From Collinsella sp. (GTDB taxonomy: Bacteria > Actinomycetota > Coriobacteriia > Coriobacteriales > Coriobacteriaceae), in the NCBI GenBank assembly GCA_019414265.1, contig DXMJ01000040.1, positions 1 to 12,963 on the forward strand: DNA of 12,963 bases, in the 5' to 3' direction. A program made the translations under genes and the position numbers. Each line of letters opens with the position of its first letter. Within the stretch, counting starts at the first letter, position 1. Below, piece after piece: positions 6,338 to 12,963 of this stretch. The notes under the pieces are model-generated. The model was not told where the DNA came from and made no database searches. It saw only the letters and a list, made by a program, of their open reading frames with translations.

Positions 6338-6451
6338 CGGTTGTGACGCGGCAACGCACACGACCTTACAAAAGCGTGACTTCATTACCAGCAAGTTTGC
6401 ATAATTGACACCTGTCGCGCAAAGCCGAGCAAGATTTCTCTTCCTAATCCC

Positions 6452-6468
6452 TAGCGAATCGCTATACT
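6452..6468 (+). promoter_or_regulatory. cysE -10 box overlapped by a palindromic operator candidate
   Basis: TATACT (6463-6468) is a good -10 box for cysE. The perfect inverted repeat TAGCGA-A-TCGCTA (6452-6464) overlaps its first two bases, a position where a bound repressor would block RNA polymerase. No strong -35 is evident. The binding protein is unknown and not encoded nearby in an obvious way. Confidence 0.45.
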
Positions 6469-6509
6469 TTATTGAATTGCATTGTCGCGGCGCTAAGGGA
6501 GGGCGGCCG

Positions 6510-7214
6510 GTGAGCTTTATCAATACCATTCGCGAGGACATCAAGACCGTCCAGGCACAGGACCCCGCCGCGCAAAACGGCCTAGTCATCTTCCTTTCTT
6601 ACCCCGGCCTGCACGCCAAGTGGAACCACGTGCCCGAGCACTGGCTGTGGGAACATGGACATCGCTCGCTCGCCCGCGTGCTCTCGCAAATCACCCGCCA
6701 TATCACTGGCGTCGAGATTCATCCTGCCGCACAGATCGGCAAGCATTTCTTTATCGACCACGCCATGGGCGTTGTCATCGGCGAAACCGCCATTGTGGGC
6801 GACAACTGCGTGCTCTATCAGGGCGTCACACTTGGCGGCACCGGCAACGAGACCGGCAAGCGCCACCCCACCCTGGGCAACAACGTCACCGTGGGCACAG
6901 GCGCCAAGGTGCTCGGCAACATTCGCATTGGCAACAACGTCAAAATCGGCGGCAACTCGGTCGTCGTCAAGGACGTGCCCGACAACTGCACCGTCGTGGG
7001 CGTGCCGGGCCGCGTCATCAAGCGCAACGGCTGCCGCGTATTCGAGGAAAGCTTCGACGCCAAGCAGCACCGCGAATACATGCCCGACGATGCCGCCGAG
7101 CAGAGTGCCCTCAACCGCCAGGGCATCACCGAGAATGCCCGCCGCGTCAAGGAACTCGAGCGAGAGGTGGCCGAGCTCAAGGCCCTCGTCACCAAGCTCG
7201 TGGACGAGCGCTAG
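6510..7214 (+). CDS. cysE: Serine O-acetyltransferase
   Basis: It transfers acetyl from acetyl-CoA to serine, the first committed step of cysteine synthesis. The protein has 234 residues: an N-terminal helical part (1-65), then a left-handed beta-helix of hexapeptide repeats (about 66-170). The active-site motif FIDHAMGVVIGETA (81-94) and GVTLGGTGNETGKRHPTLGN (105-124) carry the catalytic histidines. The C-terminal tail (208-234) is a likely coiled coil (KELEREVAELKALVTKL). The GTG start at 6510 is chosen because GGGAGGG lies seven bases upstream and homology starts there; the longer frame from 6405 would run through the promoter. No cysK is seen beside it. Confidence 0.95.
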   Translation: MSFINTIREDIKTVQAQDPAAQNGLVIFLSYPGLHAKWNHVPEHWLWEHGHRSLARVLSQITRHITGVEIHPAAQIGKHFFIDHAMGVVIGETAIVGDNCVLYQGVTLGGTGNETGKRHPTLGNNVTVGTGAKVLGNIRIGNNVKIGGNSVVVKDVPDNCTVVGVPGRVIKRNGCRVFEESFDAKQHREYMPDDAAEQSALNRQGITENARRVKELEREVAELKALVTKLVDER

Positions 7215-7250
7215 AGGCGGACGGCCACCGACAACATTGACGCCAACGCA

Positions 7251-7290
7251 AAGGCGCGCCAGGGAATCCATCCCCGGCGCGCCTTATTTC
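7251..7290. terminator. Terminator shared by convergent cysE and ABC operon
   Basis: AAGGCGCGCC (7251-7260) and GGCGCGCCTT (7276-7285) are perfect inverted repeats with an inner GGGA/TCCC pair. On the plus strand ATTTC follows; on the minus strand TTTGCG follows. It can serve cysE and, less strongly, the converging ABC operon. Confidence 0.75.
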
Positions 7291-7292
7291 TG

Positions 7293-7324
7293 ATGTGACA
7301 TGCGGGACTGTCCCTTTGTCACAT
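7293..7324. repeat. REP-like double palindrome
   Basis: The outer arms ATGTGACA (7293-7300) and TGTCACAT (7317-7324) enclose an inner palindrome GGGAC-T-GTCCC (7304-7314). The outer arm meets the last base of the stop codon of the ABC gene. The layout resembles extragenic palindromes mobilised by REP-associated transposases. This is similarity of pattern only, with no transposase in the window. A degenerate half-copy (GTCCC then TTTGTCACATT) lies at 12171-12191. Confidence 0.5.
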
Positions 7325-9330
7325 TATGCGAATTGGCTCAGGTAGAGGTCGGCGTAGGCGCCCTCGGCAGCCAGCAGCTCCTTGTGCGTTCCCTGCTCGA
7401 TAATGTTGCCGTGATCCATAACCAAGATCAGGTCGGCATCCACAATCGTCGACAGGCGATGCGCGATCACAAAGCTCGTGCGGCCGCGCATGAGCGCGTC
7501 CATGGCGCGGCCGATGGCAAGCTCGGTGCGCGTATCCACGCTCGACGTCGCCTCGTCCAGGATGAGAATCGCCGGGTTGTTGAGCAGCACGCGTGCGATG
7601 GTTAGCAGCTGACGCTGGCCCTGGCTGATGCTTTCGGCATCGTTGGCTACGCGCGTGTCGTAGCCCTGAGGCATGGTGCGCACAAAGAAGTCGACCTGGG
7701 CGGCGCGAGCGGCCGCAACAATCTCCTCGCGCGTTGCCTCGGGGCAGCCGTAGGCGATGTTCTCGGCAATCGTGCCGTCGAACAGCCAGGCATCCTGTAG
7801 CACCATGCCAAACTGCTGCCGTAGCTCGCCGCGATCCATGAGGCGCGTATCCACACCGTCAAGCGTAATGCGGCCGCCGTCGATCTCGTAAAAGCGCATG
7901 AGCAGGTTGATGAGCGTCGTCTTGCCTGCGCCCGTGGTTCCCACCACGGCAATCTTCTGGCCCGGCTCGGCGGTAAACGACACGTCGCGCATGAGCGGCT
8001 TGTCGGGCGAATAACCAAAGCGCACGTGCTCAAAGGAGACGCGGCCCTCCACGCGACCCGGCAGCTTGGCGGCCTCGCCCGGCTGCGGATCGGCCTCCAT
8101 CTCGGGCTCATCGAGCAGGTCGAACACGCGCTCCGCACTCGCCAGCGCGCTCTGCAGCGAGTTGAAGGTAAACGAGAGCTGCGTCATGGGCTCGGACGCC
8201 TCGTAGATAAACTGGAAGAACGCCTGGAACACGCCGACAGTCATCTGACCGGCCACCAGCATGTTGCAGCCCACGAGCGCGATCACGATCTGCGCCAGAC
8301 GACCGATAAAGCGAACCGCGGGGCCCACAGCGTTAATCATAAAGTCGGCCTTGACGCTCACACGCGCCAGCTCGCCCGAGGCCTCGTGTACCTCGGCAGA
8401 ACTCTGGCGCTCGCGGTTGAACGCGCGAATCACCAGACGGCCCGAGTAGCCCTCCTCGACCGCGCTCGTAATCTTGGACACCCACTCCTGGCGTTCGCCC
8501 GTTACATCATGCGTGCGGCGCGAAACCACTTTGGTCACCAGCAGCGACAGGGCCGTGAAGCCCAAAAAGACGAGCGTGAGCTTAACGCTATAGACGAACA
8601 TCATGATGATGGCACCCGTCACGGTGCCGATCGACACAAGCAGCTGCAGCAATCCGCGCTGCATGCTCTCGGACATCTTGTCCAAGTCGTTGGTCGCACG
8701 GCTGACGACCTCACCGGGACGATGCGCGTCAAAGAAGGCAAGCGGCAGAAGATTGAGCTTTTGTGCGATGCGGTTGCGTAGACGCAGGTTGAGGCGTTCG
8801 GCCACGCTCGACATCAAAAAGCTCTGGAGCGCATAGAACGAGGCAGCGGCAGTCCAGATCATAAAGTAGACGAAGATGGTCTTGCCGCAGTTCTCCCAGG
8901 TGATGTTGAAGGTGGTTCCGTTGGCAAACGCCACCTGCATATGCCCCCACAGCTCGTCGATGACGTGAGCGCTGTACGCCGGCGCGGCGGTGTTAAAGAT
9001 GACGTAGAACACGATGCTCGCAAACACGATGTAAAAGCGCCAATGGTCGCCGGCGGCCTCGCCCCACAAGCGGCGCACCGTCGCCCAGGTATCCCGGGGC
9101 GTCTCGTCCTCGTCTTCGTCGTCCACGTCGCGCATACGCTCTGCCTCGGCGCGGGCACGCTCGTCCTCGGCACGCTCGTTTTCCTCGTAGAGCGCTTGGC
9201 GGCGAGCCTCGCGCTCGACTGCAGCCTTGGCGGCGTCATCCAGCTCGGTCGACGTGACAGCCGTTTCCTCGACCAGCCCCGCGGCAACGGCGTCATCAAC
9301 GCCGCCCTGCTTCTCGAGCTCCTCGGTCAT
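7324..9330 (-). CDS. ABC exporter half, consensus ATPase site
   Basis: A 668-residue fused membrane-ATPase subunit of the multidrug/lipid exporter type. Residues 1-85 are an unusual charged, coiled-coil-like extension ending in an acidic run (DVDDEDEDE). Six membrane segments follow (about 97-400), then the ATPase domain: Walker A GTTGAGKTT (464-472), Q512, signature ISQGQ (568-572), Walker B with catalytic E593, and switch H624. All catalytic residues are present. The ATG at 9330 comes one base after the stop codon of the preceding gene and has a near-perfect GGGAGGTGA eight bases upstream, making coupled translation likely. The GTG at 9339 has no such site. It pairs with the degenerate subunit upstream to form a heterodimer; the substrate is unknown. 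Confidence 0.93.
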   Translation of the reverse strand: MTEELEKQGGVDDAVAAGLVEETAVTSTELDDAAKAAVEREARRQALYEENERAEDERARAEAERMRDVDDEDEDETPRDTWATVRRLWGEAAGDHWRFYIVFASIVFYVIFNTAAPAYSAHVIDELWGHMQVAFANGTTFNITWENCGKTIFVYFMIWTAAASFYALQSFLMSSVAERLNLRLRNRIAQKLNLLPLAFFDAHRPGEVVSRATNDLDKMSESMQRGLLQLLVSIGTVTGAIIMMFVYSVKLTLVFLGFTALSLLVTKVVSRRTHDVTGERQEWVSKITSAVEEGYSGRLVIRAFNRERQSSAEVHEASGELARVSVKADFMINAVGPAVRFIGRLAQIVIALVGCNMLVAGQMTVGVFQAFFQFIYEASEPMTQLSFTFNSLQSALASAERVFDLLDEPEMEADPQPGEAAKLPGRVEGRVSFEHVRFGYSPDKPLMRDVSFTAEPGQKIAVVGTTGAGKTTLINLLMRFYEIDGGRITLDGVDTRLMDRGELRQQFGMVLQDAWLFDGTIAENIAYGCPEATREEIVAAARAAQVDFFVRTMPQGYDTRVANDAESISQGQRQLLTIARVLLNNPAILILDEATSSVDTRTELAIGRAMDALMRGRTSFVIAHRLSTIVDADLILVMDHGNIIEQGTHKELLAAEGAYADLYLSQFA

Positions 9331-9331
9331 G

Positions 9332-11068
9332 CTACTCACCTCCCTTCATCTGCGATTCCGCGATGGCGCGGTACACCTCGCAGGTTTCCATAAGCTCGCC
9401 ATGCGTGCCCAGGCCCACGACCTCGCCATCCTTGAGCACGACAATCTGGTCGGCGTGCAGAATCGTCGAGATGCGCTGCGCGATGATGAGCACCGCGGCG
9501 TCGCGCGTCTCGTCCTGCAGCGCATGGCGCAGGGCCGCATCGGTCTTAAAGTCCAGGGCCGAAAAACTGTCATCGAAGATATATAGATCGGCATGCTTCA
9601 TGAGCGCACGGGCGATGGCCAGACGTTGGCGCTGGCCGCCCGAAAAGTTCGTACCGCCCTGCACCACCGGGGTATCGAGCCCCTGCGGCTGATCGAGCAC
9701 AAAGGTGCTCTGGGCAACCTGCAGCGCATGAAGCATGTCCGCCTCGGTCGCGTCTTCGTTGCCAAAGCGCAGGTTGCTTGCCACGGTGCCCGAGAACAGC
9801 CACGCCTTCTGCGGCACGTAGGCGATGCGCCCGCGAATCTCACCTTGCGAAAGCTCGCGCAAATCGACGCCGCTCAAGCGAATGGCACCCTTCGTGGCAT
9901 CGTGGAAGCGCAACAGAAGCTTTGCCGCCGTCGACTTGCCCGAGCCCGTCGAGCCCACAATCGCTGTCGTCTGACCGCGACGACAGGTAAAGTTCAGATC
10001 GCACAGCGTGTCCTCGTCGGCGTCGTCAAAGCGAAACGACATATGATCGAACACGGCGACCGCATCGGCCCCGTCCTTTGAGTCGGACGCGGCCGCATCA
10101 AGCGTACGCTGGCCATCGACGATGCTCGGCTCAATCTCCAGCACTTGCTGTGCACGGCTTAGACATGCCGCGGCGCGTGGCAGCGTTAGCACCACCATCT
10201 GCGCCATCATCACAAAGAACAGGATCAGAAGCGCGTACTCCAGCACCGCCGAGATGCTCGCGATCTGCATGGCGTGGGCGCCCACGCGGTTGCCGCCAAC
10301 CCACAGCACCGCTACCTCGGCGATGTTCATCAAAAAGAAGCTTGAGCTGTCGAGGCCCACAAACAGGTGGTTGACTTTGATGGCGTTGGCGGCGTAGTCG
10401 CTGAACACCTCGTCCAGGCGCCGCTCCTCGTGACGCTCCTTGTTAAACGCACGGATGACGCGCACGCCCACGATGTTTTCGCGCAGCACCACGTTCATGC
10501 GGTCGATAAAGCTCTGCAAGCGCATAAAGATCGGAGCCGCGTTGGCAACCGTAAAGACCGCCGCCACCAGCACAATCGCAACCACGACGCCCAGAAGCGT
10601 GCCCATGGCAGGATCGATAAACCAGGCGAAGATGATGCCCGCCACAGCCAAAAACGGCACGGGCAGCACCAGCTGAATCGTCTGCAGAATCGCCTGCTGA
10701 ATCACGTTGATGTCGTTGAGCGAGCGCGTGATCATCGATCCGGTGCCAAAGCGCTCAAAGTCGCTGGCCGCGAGCTCGAGCGACTTGTCGTACACGGCAT
10801 TGCGGATATCGCAGGCCACGTTGGCGGCCAAGCGCGCCGAAAGATAGCAGCCCAGCACCGCGCCGCCGCTGGCCATGCCGGTCGCGATAAGCATGTAGAG
10901 GCCATTGCGCAAAATGTAGTCGACATCACCCGTGGTGATACCGGTGTTGACCATGTTCGCCAGCATCGTGGGAACCAACAGCGTGCCGACGTTATCAACC
11001 AGCAGCACCAGCAGCGTCACTGCGATAAGCCCTCGATAGGGCTTCAGAAACCTCATTAACAGTCGCAC
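9332..11068 (-). CDS. ABC exporter half, degenerate ATPase site
   Basis: A 578-residue subunit with six membrane segments (about 12-310) and an ATPase domain: Walker A GSTGSGKST (372-380), Q420, perfect signature FSGGQ (475-479). Two catalytic residues differ from consensus: the Walker B glutamate is D500 (LYIFDDSFSALD), and the switch histidine is Q531 (IIAQRIST). This is the known pattern of heterodimeric exporters such as TM287/288, where one site binds but barely hydrolyses ATP. The GTG start at 11068 gives the family-typical beginning MRLLMRFLKPYRG and overlaps the MarR gene by 13 bases. The ATG at 11056 in a TAATG overlap is an alternative. Expression should be coupled to both neighbours. 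Confidence 0.93.
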   Translation of the reverse strand: MRLLMRFLKPYRGLIAVTLLVLLVDNVGTLLVPTMLANMVNTGITTGDVDYILRNGLYMLIATGMASGGAVLGCYLSARLAANVACDIRNAVYDKSLELAASDFERFGTGSMITRSLNDINVIQQAILQTIQLVLPVPFLAVAGIIFAWFIDPAMGTLLGVVVAIVLVAAVFTVANAAPIFMRLQSFIDRMNVVLRENIVGVRVIRAFNKERHEERRLDEVFSDYAANAIKVNHLFVGLDSSSFFLMNIAEVAVLWVGGNRVGAHAMQIASISAVLEYALLILFFVMMAQMVVLTLPRAAACLSRAQQVLEIEPSIVDGQRTLDAAASDSKDGADAVAVFDHMSFRFDDADEDTLCDLNFTCRRGQTTAIVGSTGSGKSTAAKLLLRFHDATKGAIRLSGVDLRELSQGEIRGRIAYVPQKAWLFSGTVASNLRFGNEDATEADMLHALQVAQSTFVLDQPQGLDTPVVQGGTNFSGGQRQRLAIARALMKHADLYIFDDSFSALDFKTDAALRHALQDETRDAAVLIIAQRISTILHADQIVVLKDGEVVGLGTHGELMETCEVYRAIAESQMKGGE

Positions 11069-11556
11069 GACTCCCCCTCACCTTGATTCTCGGCTTGGCT
11101 CTCGGCAGCGATATGCTGCTTAAATGCCTCGCACTCCTCACCGAGCACCTGAGAGAATTTTCCGATCAAGCGCATAATCTCGCGCTGCTCACACGGCTCA
11201 AGCGCGCCAAAGGCTCGCTGCTCGGCCTTGAGTGCCGGCAGCGCATAACGCTCGGCAAACCGCATGCCCGCTTCGGTCAAACGCACAACCTTGTTCTTAC
11301 GACTGCCCTCGGCAAACTCCAACGTCGCAAAGTCCCGCGCCGTCAAGGTTTTAATGGCCGAGTTGATGGTCTGCTTGCTGTAGAACCATTCGCTCGTCAG
11401 GCGGCTTACGGCAATACTGCCGCCCGCCGTGCTGGTATCGACGAGCATCCAGTAAGCGCAGTCCGAAAGACCGCAGGCGCGCGAGAACTCCGAATAGATA
11501 TGGTCGAGTCCATTGAGCAACCGGTCGAAGTCGACCAGCGTAACCGCACTATTCAT
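11056..11556 (-). CDS. MarR family transcriptional regulator
   Basis: A 166-residue winged-helix protein. The winged helix spans about 48-96, with the recognition helix near YSKQTINSAIKTLTARDF (59-76) and the wing EGSRKNKVVRLTEAG (83-97). Helices at both ends should form the dimer interface, and the C-terminal tail ends with CDC. It is first in an operon with two exporter subunits, overlapping the first by 13 bases. This is the usual layout of a ligand-sensing repressor that controls its own efflux pump. The ATG at 11556 has only a weak GGTGGGA upstream. Likely operators lie in its promoter (11571-11632). The inducer is unknown. Confidence 0.92.
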   Translation of the reverse strand: MNSAVTLVDFDRLLNGLDHIYSEFSRACGLSDCAYWMLVDTSTAGGSIAVSRLTSEWFYSKQTINSAIKTLTARDFATLEFAEGSRKNKVVRLTEAGMRFAERYALPALKAEQRAFGALEPCEQREIMRLIGKFSQVLGEECEAFKQHIAAESQAENQGEGESCDC

Positions 11557-11570
11557 CTATCCCACCATTC

Positions 11571-11625
11571 GATTGTCCGATTTTTGACCAATTTTGTATC
11601 TCTAGATTAGTCCGAGTTTTGACTA
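11571..11625 (-). promoter_or_regulatory. Direct-repeat operator candidates upstream of MarR gene
   Basis: On the plus strand GATTGTCCGATTTTTGACCA (11571-11590) is repeated at 11605-11625 with one extra base and two changes. The shared core is GTCCGA-G/T-TTTTGAC, and the cores start 35 bases apart. The upstream copy covers the -10 box; the other lies in the leader just after the expected start of transcription. A palindrome TTGAC-TATC-GTCAA (11619-11632) overlaps the -35 box. This suggests autoregulation by MarR, which is inference. Confidence 0.55.
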
Positions 11626-11632
11626 TCGTCAA
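11604..11632 (-). promoter_or_regulatory. Promoter of the MarR-ABC operon
   Basis: On the minus strand TTGACG (11627-11632) and TAATCT (11604-11609) are separated by exactly 17 bases. It is the strongest promoter match in the window. Transcription would start near 11597, about 40 bases before the MarR ATG. Confidence 0.75.
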
Positions 11633-11675
11633 CAGGCTCTCCGCAAATGCTTGCACTTTTATGGCCTATCGGTAG

Positions 11676-11710
11676 AAAAAGACCGCCGGCGCGGGGCAGC
11701 GCCAGCGGTC
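11676..11710 (-). terminator. Rho-independent terminator of the 96-residue protein gene
   Basis: On the minus strand GACCGCTGGCGC pairs with GCGCCGGCGGTC over 12 positions (one G-T pair) around a six-base loop (11681-11710). TTTTT (11676-11680) follows. It starts 27 bases behind the stop codon. Confidence 0.9.
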
Positions 11711-11736
11711 ACGTGAAAATCGGGTTTTATTGCCCG

Positions 11737-12027
11737 TTAAGCGGCGACGGCCTCATAGACCGTAGCGCCCGAGAAGCTGTCATGCAGGCTCTTGCCGGCA
11801 ATCCACGGCAGCTCGACGACCTCGCAGACCGTGTTGACCAGCTCGGAGCAGTCAGTAAAGTGGCCCTTGTCGTTGAGGGCCTCGCAATCCTGAACACGCC
11901 AATAGCCATCGGTGTGCGTGATGTAGTACTCGTGATCGTCAATCGTCACAAAAGCGCGCGTCTTGGAACGCAGCAGCTTCAGAAATCCTTCGAAGTCGGT
12001 CTCGACGACATCTCCAGCCTGGAACAT
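11737..12027 (-). CDS. Small acidic protein of unknown function
   Basis: I do not recognise the family. The 96-residue product begins MFQAGDVVETDFEGFLKLLR and is rich in acidic and aromatic residues (DDHEYYITHTDGYWRVQDCE, 30-49). It has three cysteines (C48, C60, C68), no signal peptide and no membrane segment, so it should be cytosolic. It is a convincing gene: GGAGG lies seven bases before the ATG at 12027, a strong terminator follows the stop, and a plausible promoter precedes it. The frame extends upstream to 12063, but that part runs through the leader. It diverges from a nitroreductase and shares its control region. No toxin or regulator motif is visible. Confidence 0.8.
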   Translation of the reverse strand: MFQAGDVVETDFEGFLKLLRSKTRAFVTIDDHEYYITHTDGYWRVQDCEALNDKGHFTDCSELVNTVCEVVELPWIAGKSLHDSFSGATVYEAVAA

Positions 12028-12062
12028 GATGTTACCTCCTGGCCCGGCGCCACCACGGCGCA

Positions 12063-12101
12063 TTGATAAACGTTGGTACTCCTTTAGTAAAACCTTTATC
12101 A
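12063..12101 (-). promoter_or_regulatory. Possible promoter within an imperfect palindrome
   Basis: On the minus strand TTTACT (12086-12091) and TATCAA (12063-12068) are 17 bases apart, each with four of six consensus bases. Both sit in an imperfect palindrome: TGATAAA (12064-12070) with TTTATCA (12095-12101), and inner TACT/AGTA pairs (12077-12080 with 12086-12089). It fits an operator-covered promoter for the 96-residue protein gene. Confidence 0.35.
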
Positions 12102-12149
12102 GAGGTTATGCGTTCGTCATTTAGGCAAGTGGTAAAAAACCGCAGGGTA

Positions 12150-12173
12150 GACGGGATAAAACGTTTAACCGTC
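12150..12173. promoter_or_regulatory. Palindrome upstream of the nitroreductase promoter
   Basis: GACGG (12150-12154) and CCGTC (12169-12173) flank the self-complementary AAACGTTT (12159-12166) with the same centre of symmetry. It sits just ahead of the candidate -35 box at 12182 and may be a regulator site. Confidence 0.35.
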
Positions 12174-12181
12174 CCATTTGT

Positions 12182-12210
12182 TTGTCACATTCTGAAGGTA
12201 CTTTTATGCA
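12182..12210 (+). promoter_or_regulatory. Possible nitroreductase promoter
   Basis: TTGTCA (12182-12187, five of six consensus bases) and TATGCA (12205-12210, three of six) are 17 bases apart. The leader would be about 105 bases. Confidence 0.4.
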
Positions 12211-12219
12211 AACCTACTT

Positions 12220-12231
12220 TTCCAATTGGAA
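12220..12231. promoter_or_regulatory. Perfect palindrome TTCCAATTGGAA
   Basis: This 12-bp perfect palindrome lies just downstream of the expected nitroreductase transcription start, a common position for a repressor site. The binding protein is unknown. Confidence 0.4.
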
Positions 12232-12321
12232 TCTATCCTTTTGGCCGGGCAATTGACCGTCTACCGTTTGAGCCCGACGGGTATGAACGGGGCATCTGCA
12301 ACGCCACCGCAAGGAGACACC

Positions 12322-12843
12322 ATGGAGACTATCGAAGCACTCATTCACCGCCGCAGCTGCCGCAAATACAGCGATCGTCCCGTCGAGGTCGAAAAGCTTG
12401 CACGTATTATCGAAGCCGGCCAATATGCACCGAGCGGCATGGGCCGCCAGCCGGTGACGTTTGTCGCCGTCACCGACCCCGCGACCGTCGAGCGTCTCTC
12501 ACAGCTCAACGCCCAGGTCATGGGCAGCAACAGTGACCCCTTCTATGGCGCCAAGACCGTTGTGGTGGTGCTGGTCGACCGCAGCGTGCCCACGCATCTG
12601 GAAGACGGCTCGCTCGCCATGGGCAACTTGCTCAACGCCGCCTATGCACTGGGTGTCGATTCGTGCTGGATTCACCGCGCGCACGAGGTCTTTGACTCGC
12701 CCGAGGGCCTGGAGCTGCTGGCCAGCTGGGACCTGCCCGCCGACGGCAGCCTGCGCGGTGTCGGTCACTGCATTCTGGGCTATGCCGAAGACACGCTCCC
12801 CGAGCCCAACCCCCGCCGCGACAACGTCGTCTACGTAAGGTAA
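12322..12843 (+). CDS. Nitroreductase family flavoprotein
   Basis: A 173-residue FMN enzyme at the short end of the nitroreductase family; members reduce nitroaromatics, quinones or flavins with NAD(P)H. Visible FMN-binding parts are HRRSCRKYSDRPV (9-21), APSGMGRQP (36-44) and the late GVGHCILGYA (146-155). The helix GNLLNAAYALGVDSCWI (101-117) is the usual family core. Activity would require a dimer. The ATG at 12322 has AAGGAG five bases upstream, and homology begins there; the frame back to 12226 is leader. Its natural substrate cannot be told. It diverges from the 96-residue protein gene. No intrinsic terminator is seen before the repeat at 12861. Confidence 0.93.
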   Translation: METIEALIHRRSCRKYSDRPVEVEKLARIIEAGQYAPSGMGRQPVTFVAVTDPATVERLSQLNAQVMGSNSDPFYGAKTVVVVLVDRSVPTHLEDGSLAMGNLLNAAYALGVDSCWIHRAHEVFDSPEGLELLASWDLPADGSLRGVGHCILGYAEDTLPEPNPRRDNVVYVR

Positions 12844-12860
12844 CCCAAGAGCGTCATAGG

Positions 12861-12892
12861 GGTAGCCAATTTGGGACGAGGCTATTTTAGCC
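12861..12892 (+). repeat. Single copy of the dispersed intergenic repeat
   Basis: GGTAGCCAATTTGGGACGAG (12861-12880) continues into GCTATTTTAGCC and closely matches the arms of the inverted pair at 72-146. It contains a small hairpin, GGCTA-TTT-TAGCC (12880-12892). The following bases, including ATCTTGCCGATGG (12909-12921), also resemble the reverse complement of the sequence around 57-72. An inverted partner may lie beyond the window edge. Confidence 0.5.
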
Positions 12893-12963
12893 ACCCACTC
12901 GCAACTTATCTTGCCGATGGAGTTGTCGTCGTTTCGTTCGTGTGGGTCGTTTCGGCGCCGTCG

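Noticed and set aside
6405..6509. N-terminal extension of CysE from 6405
   Set aside because: It would run through the promoter -10 box and the operator-like palindrome; the GTG at 6510 has a strong ribosome binding site.
8026..8781. Plus-strand open frame inside the ABC gene
   Set aside because: Antisense shadow of a clear ABC exporter; no ribosome binding site or domain.

Overview
The window looks like a chromosomal segment of a high-GC anaerobic gut actinobacterium. The best guess is Coriobacteriia, probably Collinsella. This rests on base composition, the style of the proteins and the intergenic repeat sequences. It is an inference, since no ribosomal or other marker gene is present. I see no phage, plasmid, IS transposase or CRISPR array.

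Left part (1-3817): a gene-free stretch (1-461) packed with inverted repeats lies downstream of a minus-strand gene that encodes a tRNA adenosine deaminase (TadA) joined in one reading frame to a complete glycerate 2-kinase. A tRNA-Ser(UGA) gene sits on the plus strand just upstream of that gene. It is pressed, with a 3-base gap, against the stop codon of a minus-strand TetR-type regulator. A plus-strand lemA gene diverges from the regulator and ends in a strong terminator.

Middle part (3818-7290): about 480 bases between lemA and ilvE hold a 203-bp element with 21-bp terminal inverted repeats, the ilvE terminator, and a nested palindrome with perfect 29-bp arms directly behind the ilvE stop codon. 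Then come ilvE (branched-chain aminotransferase, minus), a DedA-family membrane protein (minus) and cysE (serine acetyltransferase, plus). The cysE promoter carries a palindrome overlapping its -10 box.

Right part (7291-12963): a compact minus-strand operon reads MarR regulator, then ABC exporter half 1, then ABC exporter half 2, with overlapping or abutting ends. The two halves look like a heterodimeric multidrug-type exporter, one with a degenerate and one with a consensus ATPase site. The MarR promoter has duplicated operator-like sequences. A 96-residue protein of unknown function (minus) and a small nitroreductase (plus) then diverge from a shared control region with three palindromes. 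The last 100 bases contain another copy of the repeat family seen at the left end.

The most unusual features are the TadA-glycerate kinase fusion and the number of distinct long hairpin or inverted-repeat elements between genes. Metabolic links are loose: ilvE and cysE belong to amino-acid synthesis, and MarR plus the exporter form a self-contained, probably drug- or metabolite-responsive unit.
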